A DNA stretch of 64,000 nucleotides. It comes from Phymorhynchus buccinoides (taxonomy: Eukaryota > Mollusca > Gastropoda > Neogastropoda > Raphitomidae). The notes beneath the pieces were generated by a model, which was given only the letters and a program-made list of their open reading frames with translations, was not told the origin of the DNA and did not search any database. The stretch is from the NCBI GenBank assembly GCA_017654935.2, contig CM065693.1, positions 18,612,367 through 18,676,366 of the forward strand, in the 5' to 3' direction. How positions within the stretch are numbered: position 1 is the stretch's first letter; every line of letters starts with the position of its first letter. A program made the position numbers and the translations under genes. Of this stretch, positions 23,495 to 33,280 are shown one piece after another.

Positions 23495-23690
23495 GTTTTT
23501 AACGTCCTCTCGGTCATAGACACATATGGGCCATTTTGGTAAATACAAGATGGTAGAGAACAATTATTGGCTGCAATGCCCGGGCAATTGCAAACAATAA
23601 AGTTCCCCGAGTTTTTTAACAATATGATTAGGTGTAAGCGTAGCCACGCCCGGTTTAAACCTCATCGGCTATGGTACCGCCACTTGTTTT
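23495..23690 (-). repeat. Family-B dispersed repeat (left arm, outer copy)
   Basis: In minus orientation: GGCGGTACCATAGCCGATGA, GGTTTAAACCGGGCGTGGCT, ATTGTTAAAAAACTCGGGGA, CAATTGCCCGGGCATTGCAG, CATCTTGTATTTACCAAA. The same block order occurs at 26030-26175, 26295-26455, 28845-29040, 44220-44330 and 55845-56050. A GAGGACGTTAAAAAC tail lies on the outer side. It has no coding capacity and is probably a SINE or SINE module. Confidence 0.75.
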
Positions 23691-24205
23691 CTAATTATTT
23701 AAAACGAATCGTACTTGTGCGTTGACGTTCGGTTTTTGTCCCTGCTAAGAAGTGTAGGCTCACACAAAAAATTATGCGTAAATGTGTCTTAGTTTTGCAC
23801 CTCGTCAACAAACAAACAAAGAAAATGAAAACGCAGGTACAGTTTTTACACTATGTTATAAGATTACCAATAAAATTTTCTTACTTTTACCACGCTCTCG
23901 TTTACTGAAGAGGGGAAACAAAAAGTGCACATTCAGTCAAAGGGAGCCAAGAGGATAAGCGCACAGACGGGTTATGTATGCACATTTTCTCCCTTGCACA
24001 GTAACCTTAATGTTTCACCTGTTTGGCGTGGGTAGGTATTGCGTCGAACGTTGCACAATAAGGTCAGTATGAAAGTGAACAATAACAACTGCTTTATTTG
24101 AAAGGATAAACTCATGTAAATTCAGAAGATTAAACATTTTTTTGTTATATACCGGAACGACTATCGATTTAATAGCTCTGTCGGATGGGTTTAGATTTTA
24201 AAAAT

Positions 24206-24221
24206 ACCGGGGGGGGGGGGG
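24206..24221. repeat. Poly-G run beside a conserved arm segment
   Basis: A run of about 12 G. The mirror position in the right arm (about 28325-28340) reads CTACGCGGTATTTTTTT instead of a C run. This is one of the clearest differences between the arms and falls at a homopolymer. Confidence 0.5.
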
Positions 24222-24568
24222 CGGAGCTACTCCCTAACTGCATGAATTAAACAATCAGAAAGGACGTAAACGGTAGCGAGGCCACTTCTAGCCTATTCCA
24301 CTATCACTGCTACTACTCTACTACTACTACTACTTATTTGCAACAACATCATAGGATGTGAATGCTTTCCTAAGTAAATTCGTTAACAATAGTTTCCAGG
24401 ATGTGTATGAACATTAGTTGCCATAGTTGGTTTGTACTCTTGAAGAGGCATGGCCCCTGTTTAGGAATGTGTGTGTCAACATAATGGAGAGCAAACTTCG
24501 ATGGACTTACCATCCTCGAATGAACAGCCTGAGAACGTCTTTATCTAGATTTACATTAGTTATGGTAA

Positions 24569-24804
24569 GTATGTAGGGGAAGCGGGGTAAAAGGCGCATG
24601 GCGTGTAAGGTAAGCCCACCCCATTATCTCATGAAAATGAAGCAATTTCAGTCTCCATTTTGCCCATGAGTTACGACCGAAGCGTTAATGTCTAGCATTC
24701 GTCTCATGGCCACATTGTGACTAGAATTTTCTTTATTTCATGAGATAATTGGGGTGGGCTTCTTACCCGCCCATGCGCTTTTTACCCCGGCTTCCCGTAT
24801 GTAG
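24569..24804. mobile_element. MITE-H (hAT-type MITE) with 8-bp target duplication (left arm)
   Basis: The element spans 24577-24796 (220 bp). Its termini are GGGAAGCGGGGTAAAA and TTTTTACCCCGGCTTCCC, with arms continuing through CCCACCCCATTATCTCATGA and TTTCATGAGATAATTGGGG. It is flanked on both sides by GTATGTAG (24569-24576 and 24797-24804), an 8-bp duplication as produced by hAT transposases. Related copies are at 18168-18372 and, as the palindrome mirror, 27697-27905. Confidence 0.85.
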
Positions 24805-24851
24805 GCTAGGAAGTTGATCCATTCTGAGGTGTTTAGTGCGTGTGCATGAAT

Positions 24852-24880
24852 TCAGAGAGAGAGATAGCGAGGAGAGAGAG

Positions 24881-24939
<59 letters not shown>

Positions 24940-24940
24940 T
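24852..24940 (+). repeat. (GA)n microsatellite (left arm)
   Basis: GA dinucleotides with a few GAGAAGAG interruptions, followed by a short (GT)n. The mirror in the right arm is (CT)n at about 27540-27632. Confidence 0.95.
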
Positions 24941-25195
24941 CAGTGTGTGTGTGTTTGCGTGTGTGCGTGTGTGCATGATGGCCCAATATGTGTACATTAC
25001 CATAATTAAAACATCACAATCGGTTTGATATATTCGTTTATTTTCTTTTTCTTACTGTTCCCATTTCTGCTTTCTCCTTTGCCGCATTTCTATTGAATTT
25101 TCTGTAACTTAATAAGTATTGTAATCCCCCTTGACACAAGGGCTTGTTAAGCTAATGGCAATAACATATTGTTGATTGTTGTTGTTTGTTACCGC

Positions 25196-25196
25196 T

Positions 25197-25273
<77 letters not shown>

Positions 25274-25326
25274 GAAGAGAGAGAGAGAAGAGAGTAGAGG
25301 AGAGAGAGATAGAGGAGAAGAGAGAG
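25196..25326 (+). repeat. (GA)n microsatellite (left arm, inner)
   Basis: About 130 bp of GA repeats. The mirror is (CT)n at 27138-27305, about 40 bp longer. Confidence 0.95.
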
Positions 25327-25634
25327 GCAGGTACCATACAAAAATATAATTAAAAAATGTGCAGTTTTGTATCCAATAGAGACAAACAAATGTTGATTTG
25401 GAGTGATATCATAGTACATACATCTTAAAATAAACAGTAAACTAATAAAGGGCTTTTAAAACTCAAAACTCAAAAGATGTTAAGAATAAATGCAGACAAT
25501 ACAATCGTAGTTTGTAAAATTTAAACACTATCGTTTCACATGGCTATTAAATACAACAGACTGATGTCCCTATCTTTCACCTTAGACACACTTAACACTA
25601 CATCTGCTGCATATATAAGGTTTTTCTTCATAAT

Positions 25635-25731
25635 CTATCTACTACTACTACGCTACTACTGCTGCTGCTGCTGCTATTACTACTGCTACTACTACTACTG
25701 CAAATGCTGCTTCTGCTGCTGCTATACTACG

Positions 25732-25786
<55 letters not shown>

Positions 25787-25985
25787 ACTACTACTACCAT
25801 CATCACTACCAACTATTATTTATAACTGCGCTGCTACTGCTATACGGCCACATAACAACCACTACTCCTACTAACTGCCGACCACCTACCACTAGCTGCG
25901 ATTGCTGTTTTCTACTTCTACCGCTGCTGCTGCGTACTACTACTACTACTACTGCTTACTCTACTAATACTACTGAAGAAGAAAA
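25635..25985 (+). repeat. (CTA/CTG)n trinucleotide tract (left arm)
   Basis: About 350 bp dominated by CTA and CTG trinucleotides with CCA and ACC interruptions. The reverse-complement tract (TAG/CAG) is at 26490-26825. Open frames here encode leucine, tyrosine and threonine runs and are by-products of the repeat. Confidence 0.95.
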
Positions 25986-26029
25986 TAGGATTTTACGCCC
26001 TCTGCGGTCTTTCGACCATGCGGGGCTAT

Positions 26030-26175
26030 TTTTAAATACAAAGATGTGGTGGGGAACATACTGAGGCAATGCCCGGAGGCAGTGCAACACCATAAAGTCC
26101 CGTTTTTACAATACAATATGTGTAGCGTACCACGCCTCGGTTATACCTCATCGGCTATGGTACCGCCACAGCATA
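26030..26175 (-). repeat. Family-B repeat, inner left copy flanking the palindrome centre
   Basis: In minus orientation: TGGCGGTACCATAGCCGATG, AGGTATAACCGAGGCGTGGT, TGTATTGTAAAAACGGGACT, TGCACTGCCTCCGGGCATTG, CCTCAGTATGTTCCCCACCA. Its partner at 26295-26455 lies in the opposite orientation, so the two family-B copies face each other across about 120 bp at the centre. Confidence 0.8.
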
Positions 26176-26305
26176 GTAGATATGTATACTACTACTACTA
26201 CTACGATGTCTACACTACTATCTACTAACTACTACTATTAGTAGTAGTAGTAGTATAATACGTAGTAGTAGTAGTAGCTATACATATTTCTATGCTGTGG
26301 CGGTA
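26161..26305. repeat. Palindrome centre
   Basis: TACCGCCACAGCATA at 26161-26175 is mirrored by TATGCTGTGGCGGTA at 26291-26305, placing the symmetry axis at about 26233. Between them lie CTA repeats, then TAG repeats (CTACTACTATTAGTAGTAG around 26231-26250), with an imperfect unpaired loop at about 26205-26230. The turn-around therefore lies inside a trinucleotide repeat. Confidence 0.9.
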
Positions 26306-26455
26306 CGATAGCCGATGAGGTTAAACCGTGCTTGGTTACTGCTACACCATATCTGTATTGTTAAAAAATCGTGATCTTGTAATACTGTGTTGCCTGCCGC
26401 CGGGCATTGCCTCAGTATTGTTTTCCCACCATCTTTGTATTAAATAGCCCCCGCT
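26295..26455 (+). repeat. Family-B repeat, inner right copy
   Basis: Plus orientation: GGCGGTACGATAGCCGATGA, GGTTAAACCGTGCTTGGTTA, CTGTATTGTTAAAAAATCG, GCCGGGCATTGCCTCAGTAT, CCACCATCTTTGTATTAAAT. Mirror of 26030-26175. Confidence 0.8.
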
Positions 26456-26489
26456 GTCGAAGAACGCAGAGGGCGTAAATCCTATTTTC

Positions 26490-26825
26490 TTCTTCAGTAG
26501 TAGTAGTAGTAGTACAGTAGTAGTAGTATAGTAGCAGCAGCAGCAGTAGAAGTAGAAACAGCAATAGCAGTAGTGGTAGTTGTGGCTATAGTCGGAGTAG
26601 TGGTTGTTATGTGGCAGTATAGCAGTAGCAAGCACAGTATAAATTAATAGTGGTAGTGATTAGGTAGGAGTAGTATAGTGTAGTAGTAGTAGTAGTAGTT
26701 AGTAGGAGTAGTAGTAGTAGTAGTAGTGTAAGTAGCAGCAGCAGCAGCAGCATTTGCAGTAGTAGTATTAGGCAGTATTATATCAGCAGCAGCAGCAGTA
26801 GTAGTAGTAGTAGTAGTAAGTAGAT
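26490..26825 (+). repeat. (TAG/CAG)n trinucleotide tract (right arm)
   Basis: Mirror of the CTA/CTG tract at 25635-25985, with TAG and CAG units and scattered indels. Confidence 0.95.
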
Positions 26826-27137
26826 TATGAGAAAAACATATATAGCAGCAGATTTTAGTGTTAAGTTTGTTTAAGGTGAAAGAATGGAGACATCGTCTGT
26901 GTATTTAATAGCCACTGTGGAAACGATAGTGGTTAATTTTACAACATACGAGATTGTATTGTCTTTCATTTATTTCTTTAACATTTTGAAGTTTTGAGTT
27001 TTTTAAAGCCCTTATTAAGTTTTACTTGTTATTTTAATGATGTATGTACTAGTTATATCCCTCCAAATCACATTTGTTTGTCTCTCATTGGTTAAAAAAT
27101 TGCTTTTTTAATTTATTTTTGTATTGGTACCTGCTCT

Positions 27138-27179
27138 CTCTCTCTCTCTCTCTTCTCTCATCTCTCTCTCTCTCCTCTC

Positions 27180-27217
<38 letters not shown>

Positions 27218-27220
27218 CTG

Positions 27221-27257
<37 letters not shown>

Positions 27258-27305
27258 CTCTCTCTCCCCCCCTCTCTCTTCTCTCTCTCTTCTCTCTCTC
27301 TCTCA
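27138..27305 (+). repeat. (CT)n microsatellite (right arm)
   Basis: Near-continuous CT repeat with short CC or TT slips. Mirror of 25196-25326. Confidence 0.95.
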
Positions 27306-27539
27306 GCGGTACCAAACACAACAATCACAATAGTTATTGCCATTAGCTATAACAAGCTTGTGTCAAGGGGTTTACAATATTATAAGTACATGAATTCATT
27401 AGAAATGCGGCAAAGGAGAAATGGGAAACATAAGAAACGAATTAACGAATAATATCAAACCCGATTGTGATGTTTTAATTATGGTAAATGTAATACATTT
27501 GGTGGCCTCATGCACACCGCACACACGCACACACCCCAC

Positions 27540-27545
27540 ACTCTT

Positions 27546-27632
<87 letters not shown>
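27540..27632 (+). repeat. (CT)n microsatellite (right arm, outer)
   Basis: Mirror of the GA tract at 24852-24940. Confidence 0.95.
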
Positions 27633-27633
<1 letters not shown>

Positions 27634-27696
27634 CTGAAATTCATCCACACGCACTAACACCTTCAGAATGGTATCAACCTCCTTACTACTACGGGG

Positions 27697-27905
27697 AAGA
27701 CGGGGGTAAAAAAGCGCAATGGGCGGGTAAGAGCCCACCGCCCATTTCTCATGAAATAAAGATCAAATTCACAGTTCAAATGTGCCGCTACTGAGAGCAA
27801 TGCTAGACTTAACGTGTTCCGTCTATGGGCTAACATGAGACTGAAGATTTGCTTCATTTCATGAGATAATTGGTGGGGTGGGCTTCTTACCCGCCCATAG
27901 CGCTT
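27697..27905. mobile_element. MITE-H (right-arm mirror copy)
   Basis: Left end GGGGAAGACGGGGGTAAAA with CCCATTTCTCATGAAAT; right end ATTTCATGAGATAATTGG … CCGCCCATAGCGCTTTT. The right terminus is degraded: TTTAGAAAAAAAAACG replaces TTTTACCCCG. The flanks CTACTAC and CTACATAC correspond to the reverse complement of the 8-bp duplication in the left arm. Confidence 0.75.
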
Positions 27906-28844
27906 TTAGAAAAAAAAACGTATTCGCCTGCTACATACTTACATAGCTTTAATGTATTAATCTAGATATAAGACGTTCTCTAGCTGTTCATTCGTGGATC
28001 GGTAAGTTCGCATCGATTAGTTTTGCTAGCTGCTCCATTATGTTGAGCAGCACACCCTTCCTAAATGCCTGGGCCTATGGCCTCTTCGAGTAGGCTAACC
28101 GATACTATTGGCACATCTAATGTCATAACTACATCCTGGATAAGCTATGTTAACGAATTGGGCTTATGAACAGCATCATCGCTATGATGTTGTTGGCAGA
28201 TAAGTAGTAGTAGTAGTAGTAGTAGATAAGTCAAGTGATAGTGGTAGAATAGGGCTAGAAGGGGCCTCGCTACCCTTTTACGTCCTTTCTTGATTGTTTA
28301 ATTCATGCAGTTAGGGAGTACTACGCGGTATTTTTTTAAAAATCTAAAGCCCCATCCGATAGAGCTCTTAAATCGATATTCGTTCCTGTATAAACAAAAA
28401 AATGTTTAATCTTATGAATTTACATGAGTTATCTTTCAAATAAAGCAGTTGTTATGTTTCACTTTCATACTTGCCTTATTATTGCAACGTTCGACGCCAA
28501 TACCTACCCACGCCACACAGTGAACATTAAGTTTACTGTTGCAAGGGAGAAAACTGTGCATACATAACCCGTTCTTTTTCGCTATCCTCTTTGTCTCCCT
28601 TTGACTGAATGTTGCACTTTTTTGTCAGTAACGAGAGCGTGGTAAAAGTTAAGAAATTTGTATTGGTAATCTTATAACATAGTGAAAACTGTACCTGCGT
28701 TTTCATTTTCTTTGTTTGTTTGTTGACGAGGTGCAAAAATAAGATACATTTACGCATAATTTTTGTTGTGATCCTACTACGTCTTAGAAGGGACAAAAAA
28801 CCGACGTCAATCACAAGTACGATTCGTTTTTAAATAATTATACA

Positions 28845-29040
28845 CAATGTGGCGGTACCATAGCCGATGAGGTTTAAACCGCGGCGTGGCTACTGCTACA
28901 CCCATCTGTATTGATAAAAAAAAAATCGGGACTTTACTGGATTTGCACTGCCTCCGGTCATTGCAGCCAGTATTTGTTCCCATTATCTTTGTATTTACAA
29001 ATGTCCCATGCGTGTCTATGACCGAGAGGACATAAAACAT
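28845..29040 (+). repeat. Family-B repeat (right arm, outer copy)
   Basis: Plus orientation: GGCGGTACCATAGCCGATGA, GGTTTAAACCGCGGCGTGGC, ATCGGGACTTTACTGG, TTTGCACTGCCTCCGG, TATCTTTGTATTTACAAATG, then ACCGAGAGGACATAAAACAT. Mirror of 23495-23690. Confidence 0.8.
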
Positions 29041-29639
29041 CATTTTCATCCACTCGTTTGTACATAATCTGTAGGCTGGGTTTGCTTCATTCATTGATGC
29101 ATTTATCATAATGAAGCATCCGTATGCAATGTGCTCATTACAAATAAAGACAAACAAACTTGACAGTATCAAAATATCACAGTATCAATATATTCACAGT
29201 CACCAAACCTAGCCTCCTAGCTTCATTTATTTTGCTGATCTACATGTTCTTTGTAGGATTGTAGTGCGTATGCGCGGGGGCGTGTGTGTGCGTGTTTACT
29301 CGCGCATGCATTTTTTCAAAGTATACATTTGACTTTATTGTATTTAAGTTACTTTTTCCTTTATAGTATACTGTTAAACTAGTCTCTTTTTTAATTCCTG
29401 TCATTTACATTTTCAAACAATTAATGCCGTATGCCCCTCTATCGCATGTAGTGTAGACATGCAGTCGATTGATATGTTCTAATTTTATTTTCCAAAATGT
29501 GTTCGATTTCTTCGTAACAAAATTGGCATGGCTTTATCACCTCTTATCTAATGTTAAGTATCATCGAGATCATGTTTCATTATTTGGCTGATATTTGTAA
29601 CCACCCGCTAATGCTTTTCTTTTCTCTCTTCTAAGACGT

Positions 29640-30025
29640 AATACATGTATTGTTATTTAAAAGTTATCTCCCCCCTCCCCGTGGGGATGCCGATGGGGGG
29701 GGGGGGGGGTCCTTTCATTAAACTAGTTCCCCCACCTTCTGGAAGTTATGTGCTTGTAACTTCCTCTAATCTGCCACTCTCTTTGACTCTGCCCTTTTCC
29801 CTTTGCTTTCTATCATCTACTATCTTTCTGACTTATTGGCCCATTCTCCTGCCTTTTTCAAACAAATCTTCCCAAATAATTTGTCTCCTTTGGGCTCCTC
29901 CGAAATCGGAATGTGTAGGCTGTACGCAGCAGGGAGACCAGTTGAAAACTGAAAACCGGACACATATGTAACTTACCCATTATGGCCATATGGCCTGGGA
30001 ACGCCAAAGAAGAAGCTAAAAGTTA
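29640..30025 (+). repeat. Family-A repeat (right arm)
   Basis: Well preserved copy: CTCCCCGTGGGGATGCC, poly-G, ACCTTCTGGAAGTTATGTGC, AACTTCCTCTAATCTGCCAC, CTCTTTGACTCTGCC, CTATCATCTACTATC, CCTCCGAAATCGGAATGTG, TATGGCCATATGGCCTGGGA. The sequence that follows (to about 30060) ends AATAAATTTATTATTATTAT, possibly the true 3' tail. Mirror of 22535-22890. Confidence 0.85.
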
Positions 30026-30164
30026 TACAGCTGACCCTCAATAAATTTATTATTATTATAGCGTGCATAGTTAGGAAAAGGAACTTAGGCAGTAAAACCC
30101 CAAAAAAATTTATGTTCAACTTTTCTGACGATTACACGCGCAAATGTGTGTGTGTGTTTGTGTG

Positions 30165-30545
30165 TGTTGTGCTTATTTGGTATTTGGTATTTTATAGTCA
30201 CAGAGGCGTCTCTGTGAAATTCGGGTTGCTCCACACCTGGAGAGCGCGTTTGCAGCCAGAGGCGCGCCACCCGTTTTTTTGTTTTTTTGCATGCGAATTT
30301 TTGTGTGACTGATGAGAAAGGAAAACGTGTGTGTGTGTGTGAGGGGGTGGGGGGGTGTGGGGGGGGGGGGGGGGGGAGGTAATTTTGACCAAATAACAAC
30401 TTTTCGTTGCCACTGGGTGTAACGTTTGGCATAAGCCCCTAGTGCAAAGTAAGAGGAAAAATCCCCTGTACCCAGGTTCGAACTCGGTTTATTTTATCGT
30501 ACACGAGGCGAACGCGTTACCTCTGTGCAGTGCCACTCTATTAAC
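30165..30545 (-). mobile_element. tRNA-headed SINE (right-arm copy)
   Basis: Minus-strand mirror of 22009-22372. The B box appears on the plus strand as CCCAGGTTCGAACTCGG near 30472-30488, the tail as TTCGGGTTGCTCCACACCTGG near 30221-30241 (plus strand), and the body has a poly-G run at about 30360-30376. Confidence 0.75.
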
Positions 30546-31342
30546 CTACACCATAATGATGGTGTGTGCGCGCGCGCGTACGTGTCTCTGTGTGTGTGTG
30601 TGTCGTGTAATGTGATATTTTTGTTGAAAGTGGATTGCTACGGTAATCTTCTATATCATTCTACCAAGGCATCTTAGAAGTAAACAAAACCCAGCTCCGA
30701 TCTGTCGCATATTTAATTCTCCACACAACTCTCAAAACCTAAACTGATAGCATGATTAGAAAAATATCGATACCTAATTTATGTGTGCTGTTACTTGGGG
30801 GGGGGGGGGGGCAATTCCTATGTTTACTTGTAATGTGCTTTATATTCAAAGTGAGCTATTCTTTACAAAACATGCCATTAGTCAAACAAAGTGTAGTCAT
30901 TTATGGCAAATGGAATCTTTTTTTTCCCTTTTTTTTTAATTGAGTATCTAGCAAGAGATTGCATTTTGAATAATCGAAGGAATGTGTTCATTATTCATTG
31001 ATTTATTGCTTTTAATGTTTGTACAGAAATGCTTTTTTTTATCTTTCTATTATCTCTTTCTATGCTGGCTTGGTTGTATATCTATTTTACCCAGTCAATT
31101 GTTTATGTTTTCATAATTATGAAACCGATTTTGTGTTACTTATACGCATAGAGTTCTACAACGTAGCTGTTCGGTTGTTGTTGGGGTTTTTTTTAATTCT
31201 GTTTAGTAGTCGGTGGTATTGTTTGCTTTGCTTATGTGTATTTTTCTATTATTTTACAATGAAAAGAATTCCATTCTTCACTATACTGTAAACAATCTCT
31301 CGTACTTTACCCAATGTTGATGTACTGAGCACAATGAAAAGA

Positions 31343-31477
31343 ATGACCCCGCTCTCTATATTTTTGAATGGTAATGGTGGAAAAAAAACCTATCACTGTT
31401 ATCATGATCAAAAGATGTACATTCAACAGACACGTGACACAGTCTCAGTGGTGATTGTAAAAAAAAGAATCTCCGGC
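31343..31477. other. Sequence just outside the right arm; nothing recognised
   Basis: First unique sequence after the palindrome. Its counterpart on the left, if any, would lie inside the N gap. Confidence 0.4.
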
Positions 31478-31935
31478 CAATAGGAATTGTTCGGAAATAA
31501 CTAAACGGAGTAATTTCATGCTGTGTGGGAGTGATCTTGCCTAATTCAATCGGTCAAACAGGGGAAGTCACTCTACCATCAACTCTCGTAGCCTATCGAC
31601 TCGTGTGTTTGAGCAGACATACAGCACTTAGAACACAGTGCGTCATTCTAAAAAAATTTATGTAATTTATATTTTTACGTCACATTTTGCAAGTTTTATC
31701 AGTTTGTGGCAACTGGCCACCCCTATTGGTTTTTTTTAATGTGTTTCAAGTCGCTGACTCGCATCCTGCGGTTTCAAGCATTCGACGCCATTGTTGCATT
31801 GTTGCTATGGTATTTGACCGAGTAATGGAGGTAGATAACTCTAATTTTCACGAAGTGCGCACTCTCCCCTAGTTTTTTTCCCCGAAAATCGTCCATTTAA
31901 AAAAAAAAATCGCGTTTATTCCCAAACCAGTTTAT
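31478..31935 (+). repeat. Dispersed repeat, plus copy (partner at 53400-53905)
   Basis: Blocks in order: GGGAGTGATCTTGCCTAATT, CAATCGGTCAAACAGGGG, GCAACTGGCCACCCCTATTG, AAGTCGCTGACTCGCATC, ATGGTATTTGACCGAGTAAT, GGAGGTAGATAACTC, ACTCTCCCCTAGTTTTTTTC. The same order occurs in reverse complement at 53400-53905. The copies are diverged (about 70-80 percent by eye). The class is unknown and there is no open frame. Confidence 0.7.
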
Positions 31936-31989
31936 AGGGTACCTATATCATCGGCAAGAGGTTTGAGAGAAAGACTAATAATTATACAT

Positions 31990-32716
31990 TCAACAGTATG
32001 TGTTCTTCAAATGATACAAGCAGGAAGAAATATATTATATCCGACAACCCCCATCAGCGGTTTTAATGCCAGCAAAAAACCTAATTGGATGCCAATACCA
32101 GAAAGAAATACATTATATCCGACAACTCACATCAGCGAGTTTTTTTGTTTGTTTTTTAATGCCAGCAAAAAACCTAATTGGATGCCAATACCAGAAAGAA
32201 ATACATTATATATATCCGACAACCCACGTCAGCGAATTGTTTTTAACCCTTTCACCGCCAGCCATATTTCAGCCAAATATTTCCATTAAATTTACCTGGA
32301 TAGAGAACAAAAATCCATCTGCAGTATTGGGGATTCTTCTGTGACATATATAAAATAATGTCTAGTGCTTACTTCCCAAAACTAAGACAATAGGGTTTTT
32401 GAATAATAGACCCAAATGTGATGCCTTTTAGTGACATAGGTGTTAAATCACTGTGGTGCAAAAATGCAACTTTGGCGGATGAAAGGGTTAATGCCAGCAA
32501 AAAAACTAATTGGATGATGCCAATACCAGAAAGAAATACATTATATCCGATAACCCACATCAGCGAGTTGTATTTTAATGCCAGTAAAAAAACTAATTGG
32601 ATGCCAATACCAGAAAGAAATACATTATATCCGACAACCCACATCAGCGAGTTTTGCTATGTTTATTTTAATGCCAGCCCAAAAAACTAATTGGATGCCA
32701 ATACTAGCTAATACAG
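31990..32716 (+). repeat. ~90-bp tandem array interrupted by a MITE
   Basis: Units start with ATGCCAGCAAAAAACCTAAT and continue TGGATGCCAATACCAGAAAG, AAATACATTATATCCGACAA, CCCACATCAGCGAGTTTT and TTAA. Complete units start at 32066, 32159, 32491 and 32578; partial units lie at the left (31990-32065) and right (32672-32716). The third junction is split by the element at 32247-32487. Short open frames along it are repeat by-products. Confidence 0.9.
32243..32491 (+). mobile_element. MITE-P1, piggyBac-type MITE with TTAA duplication
   Basis: The element is 32247-32487 (241 bp). The left end is CCCTTTCACCGCCAGCC and the reverse complement of the right end is CCCTTTCATCCGCCA, an inverted repeat with one extra base. 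It is bounded by TTAA at 32243-32246 and 32488-32491. Neighbouring array units carry a single uninterrupted TTTTAATGCCAG at the same point, so the TTAA is a true target duplication. TTAA duplication is the hallmark of piggyBac transposases. Other copies are at 47851-48091 (also 241 bp), 56565-56756 and 3484-3603 (truncated). Confidence 0.9.
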
Positions 32717-32794
32717 TTGAATATTCTTGAAGAGGAAACTCAGGAAAATATGTTTGCATTACACCTATTGCTGAAATGTCTTCACATTTTGAAA

Positions 32795-32985
32795 TACAGT
32801 GGAACCCCCCTATTCAGACCTTGAAAGGTCAGGCCAAAAAAGGGTCTTCATGGGGAGGAGTCTTAATAGGGAGGTAGACACTCAGTAGTCCGGATATGAA
32901 GGGGAACAAATCGGTGAAAATGTTTGGGTCACATCTTAGAGGGAGTCTTAATAGGGAAGGTCTTTATAGGGGAGGTTCCACTGTA
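32795..32985. mobile_element. MITE-M, mariner-type MITE with TA duplication
   Basis: The element is 32797-32983 (187 bp). Termini are CAGTGGAACCCCCC and GGGGAGGTTCCACTG, flanked by TA on both sides. The interior carries repeated GAGTCTTAATAGGGA motifs. Its right half is the founder of the 120-bp tandem array that follows. Confidence 0.85.
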
Positions 32986-33280
32986 ATTTACAGTCTTGCT
33001 GCACAACAGTATCCCCTGAAAACCGGATAAAACAATGAGCATGTTTGGGTCACATATTAGAGGGAGTCTTAATAGGGAAGGTCTTTATAGGGGAGGTTCC
33101 ACTGTAATTTACAGTCTTGCTGCACAACAGTATCCCTGAAAAACGGATAAAACAATGAGCATGTTTGGGTCACATATTAGCAGGGGTGAGTCTTAATAGG
33201 GAAGGTCTAAAAGGGAGGTTCCACTGTAATTTACAGTCTTGCTGCACAACAGTATCCCCTGAAAACCGGATAAAACAATG
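32917..33280 (+). repeat. 120-bp tandem array derived from the MITE-M right end
   Basis: Units run from ATGTTTGGGTCACATATTAG through GAGTCTTAATAGGGAAGG, TCTTTATAGGGGAGGTTCCA, CTGTAATTTACAGTCTTGCT, GCACAACAGTATCCCCTGAA to AACCGGATAAAACAATGAGC. Unit phase points are at about 32917, 33038, 33158 and 33281 (spacing 120-123). Each unit includes the right terminus of MITE-M plus flanking DNA, so the duplication occurred after insertion. Confidence 0.85.

Larger units (their letters stand above)
21244..26232 (+). repeat. Left arm of ~10-kb inverted repeat (palindrome)
   Basis: Read in reverse complement, this arm matches 26234-31342 in the same order throughout. Anchor pairs include 21244-21290 with 31297-31342 (caatgaaaaga, acccaatgttga); 21831-21960 with 30600-30735 (aattaaatatgcgaca); 22009-22372 with 30165-30545 (SINE); 22535-22890 with 29640-30025; 24577-24796 with 27697-27905; 25196-25326 with 27138-27305. 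Coordinate sums of paired sites drift from about 52466 at the centre to about 52586 at the outer edge, so the right arm is about 120 bp longer through small indels. The arm runs to the gap edge, so its true outer end is unknown. Confidence 0.93.
26234..31342 (-). repeat. Right arm of ~10-kb inverted repeat (palindrome)
   Basis: Reverse-complement partner of 21244-26232. Differences between the arms are spread along their length and are mostly 1-3 base indels and homopolymer changes plus scattered substitutions; by eye the arms agree at roughly nine bases in ten. The arm contains the mirrored (TAG)n at 26490-26825, (CT)n at 27138-27305 and 27540-27632, MITE-H, family B, family A and the SINE. 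Homology ends at 31342 only because the partner reaches the gap. Confidence 0.93.
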
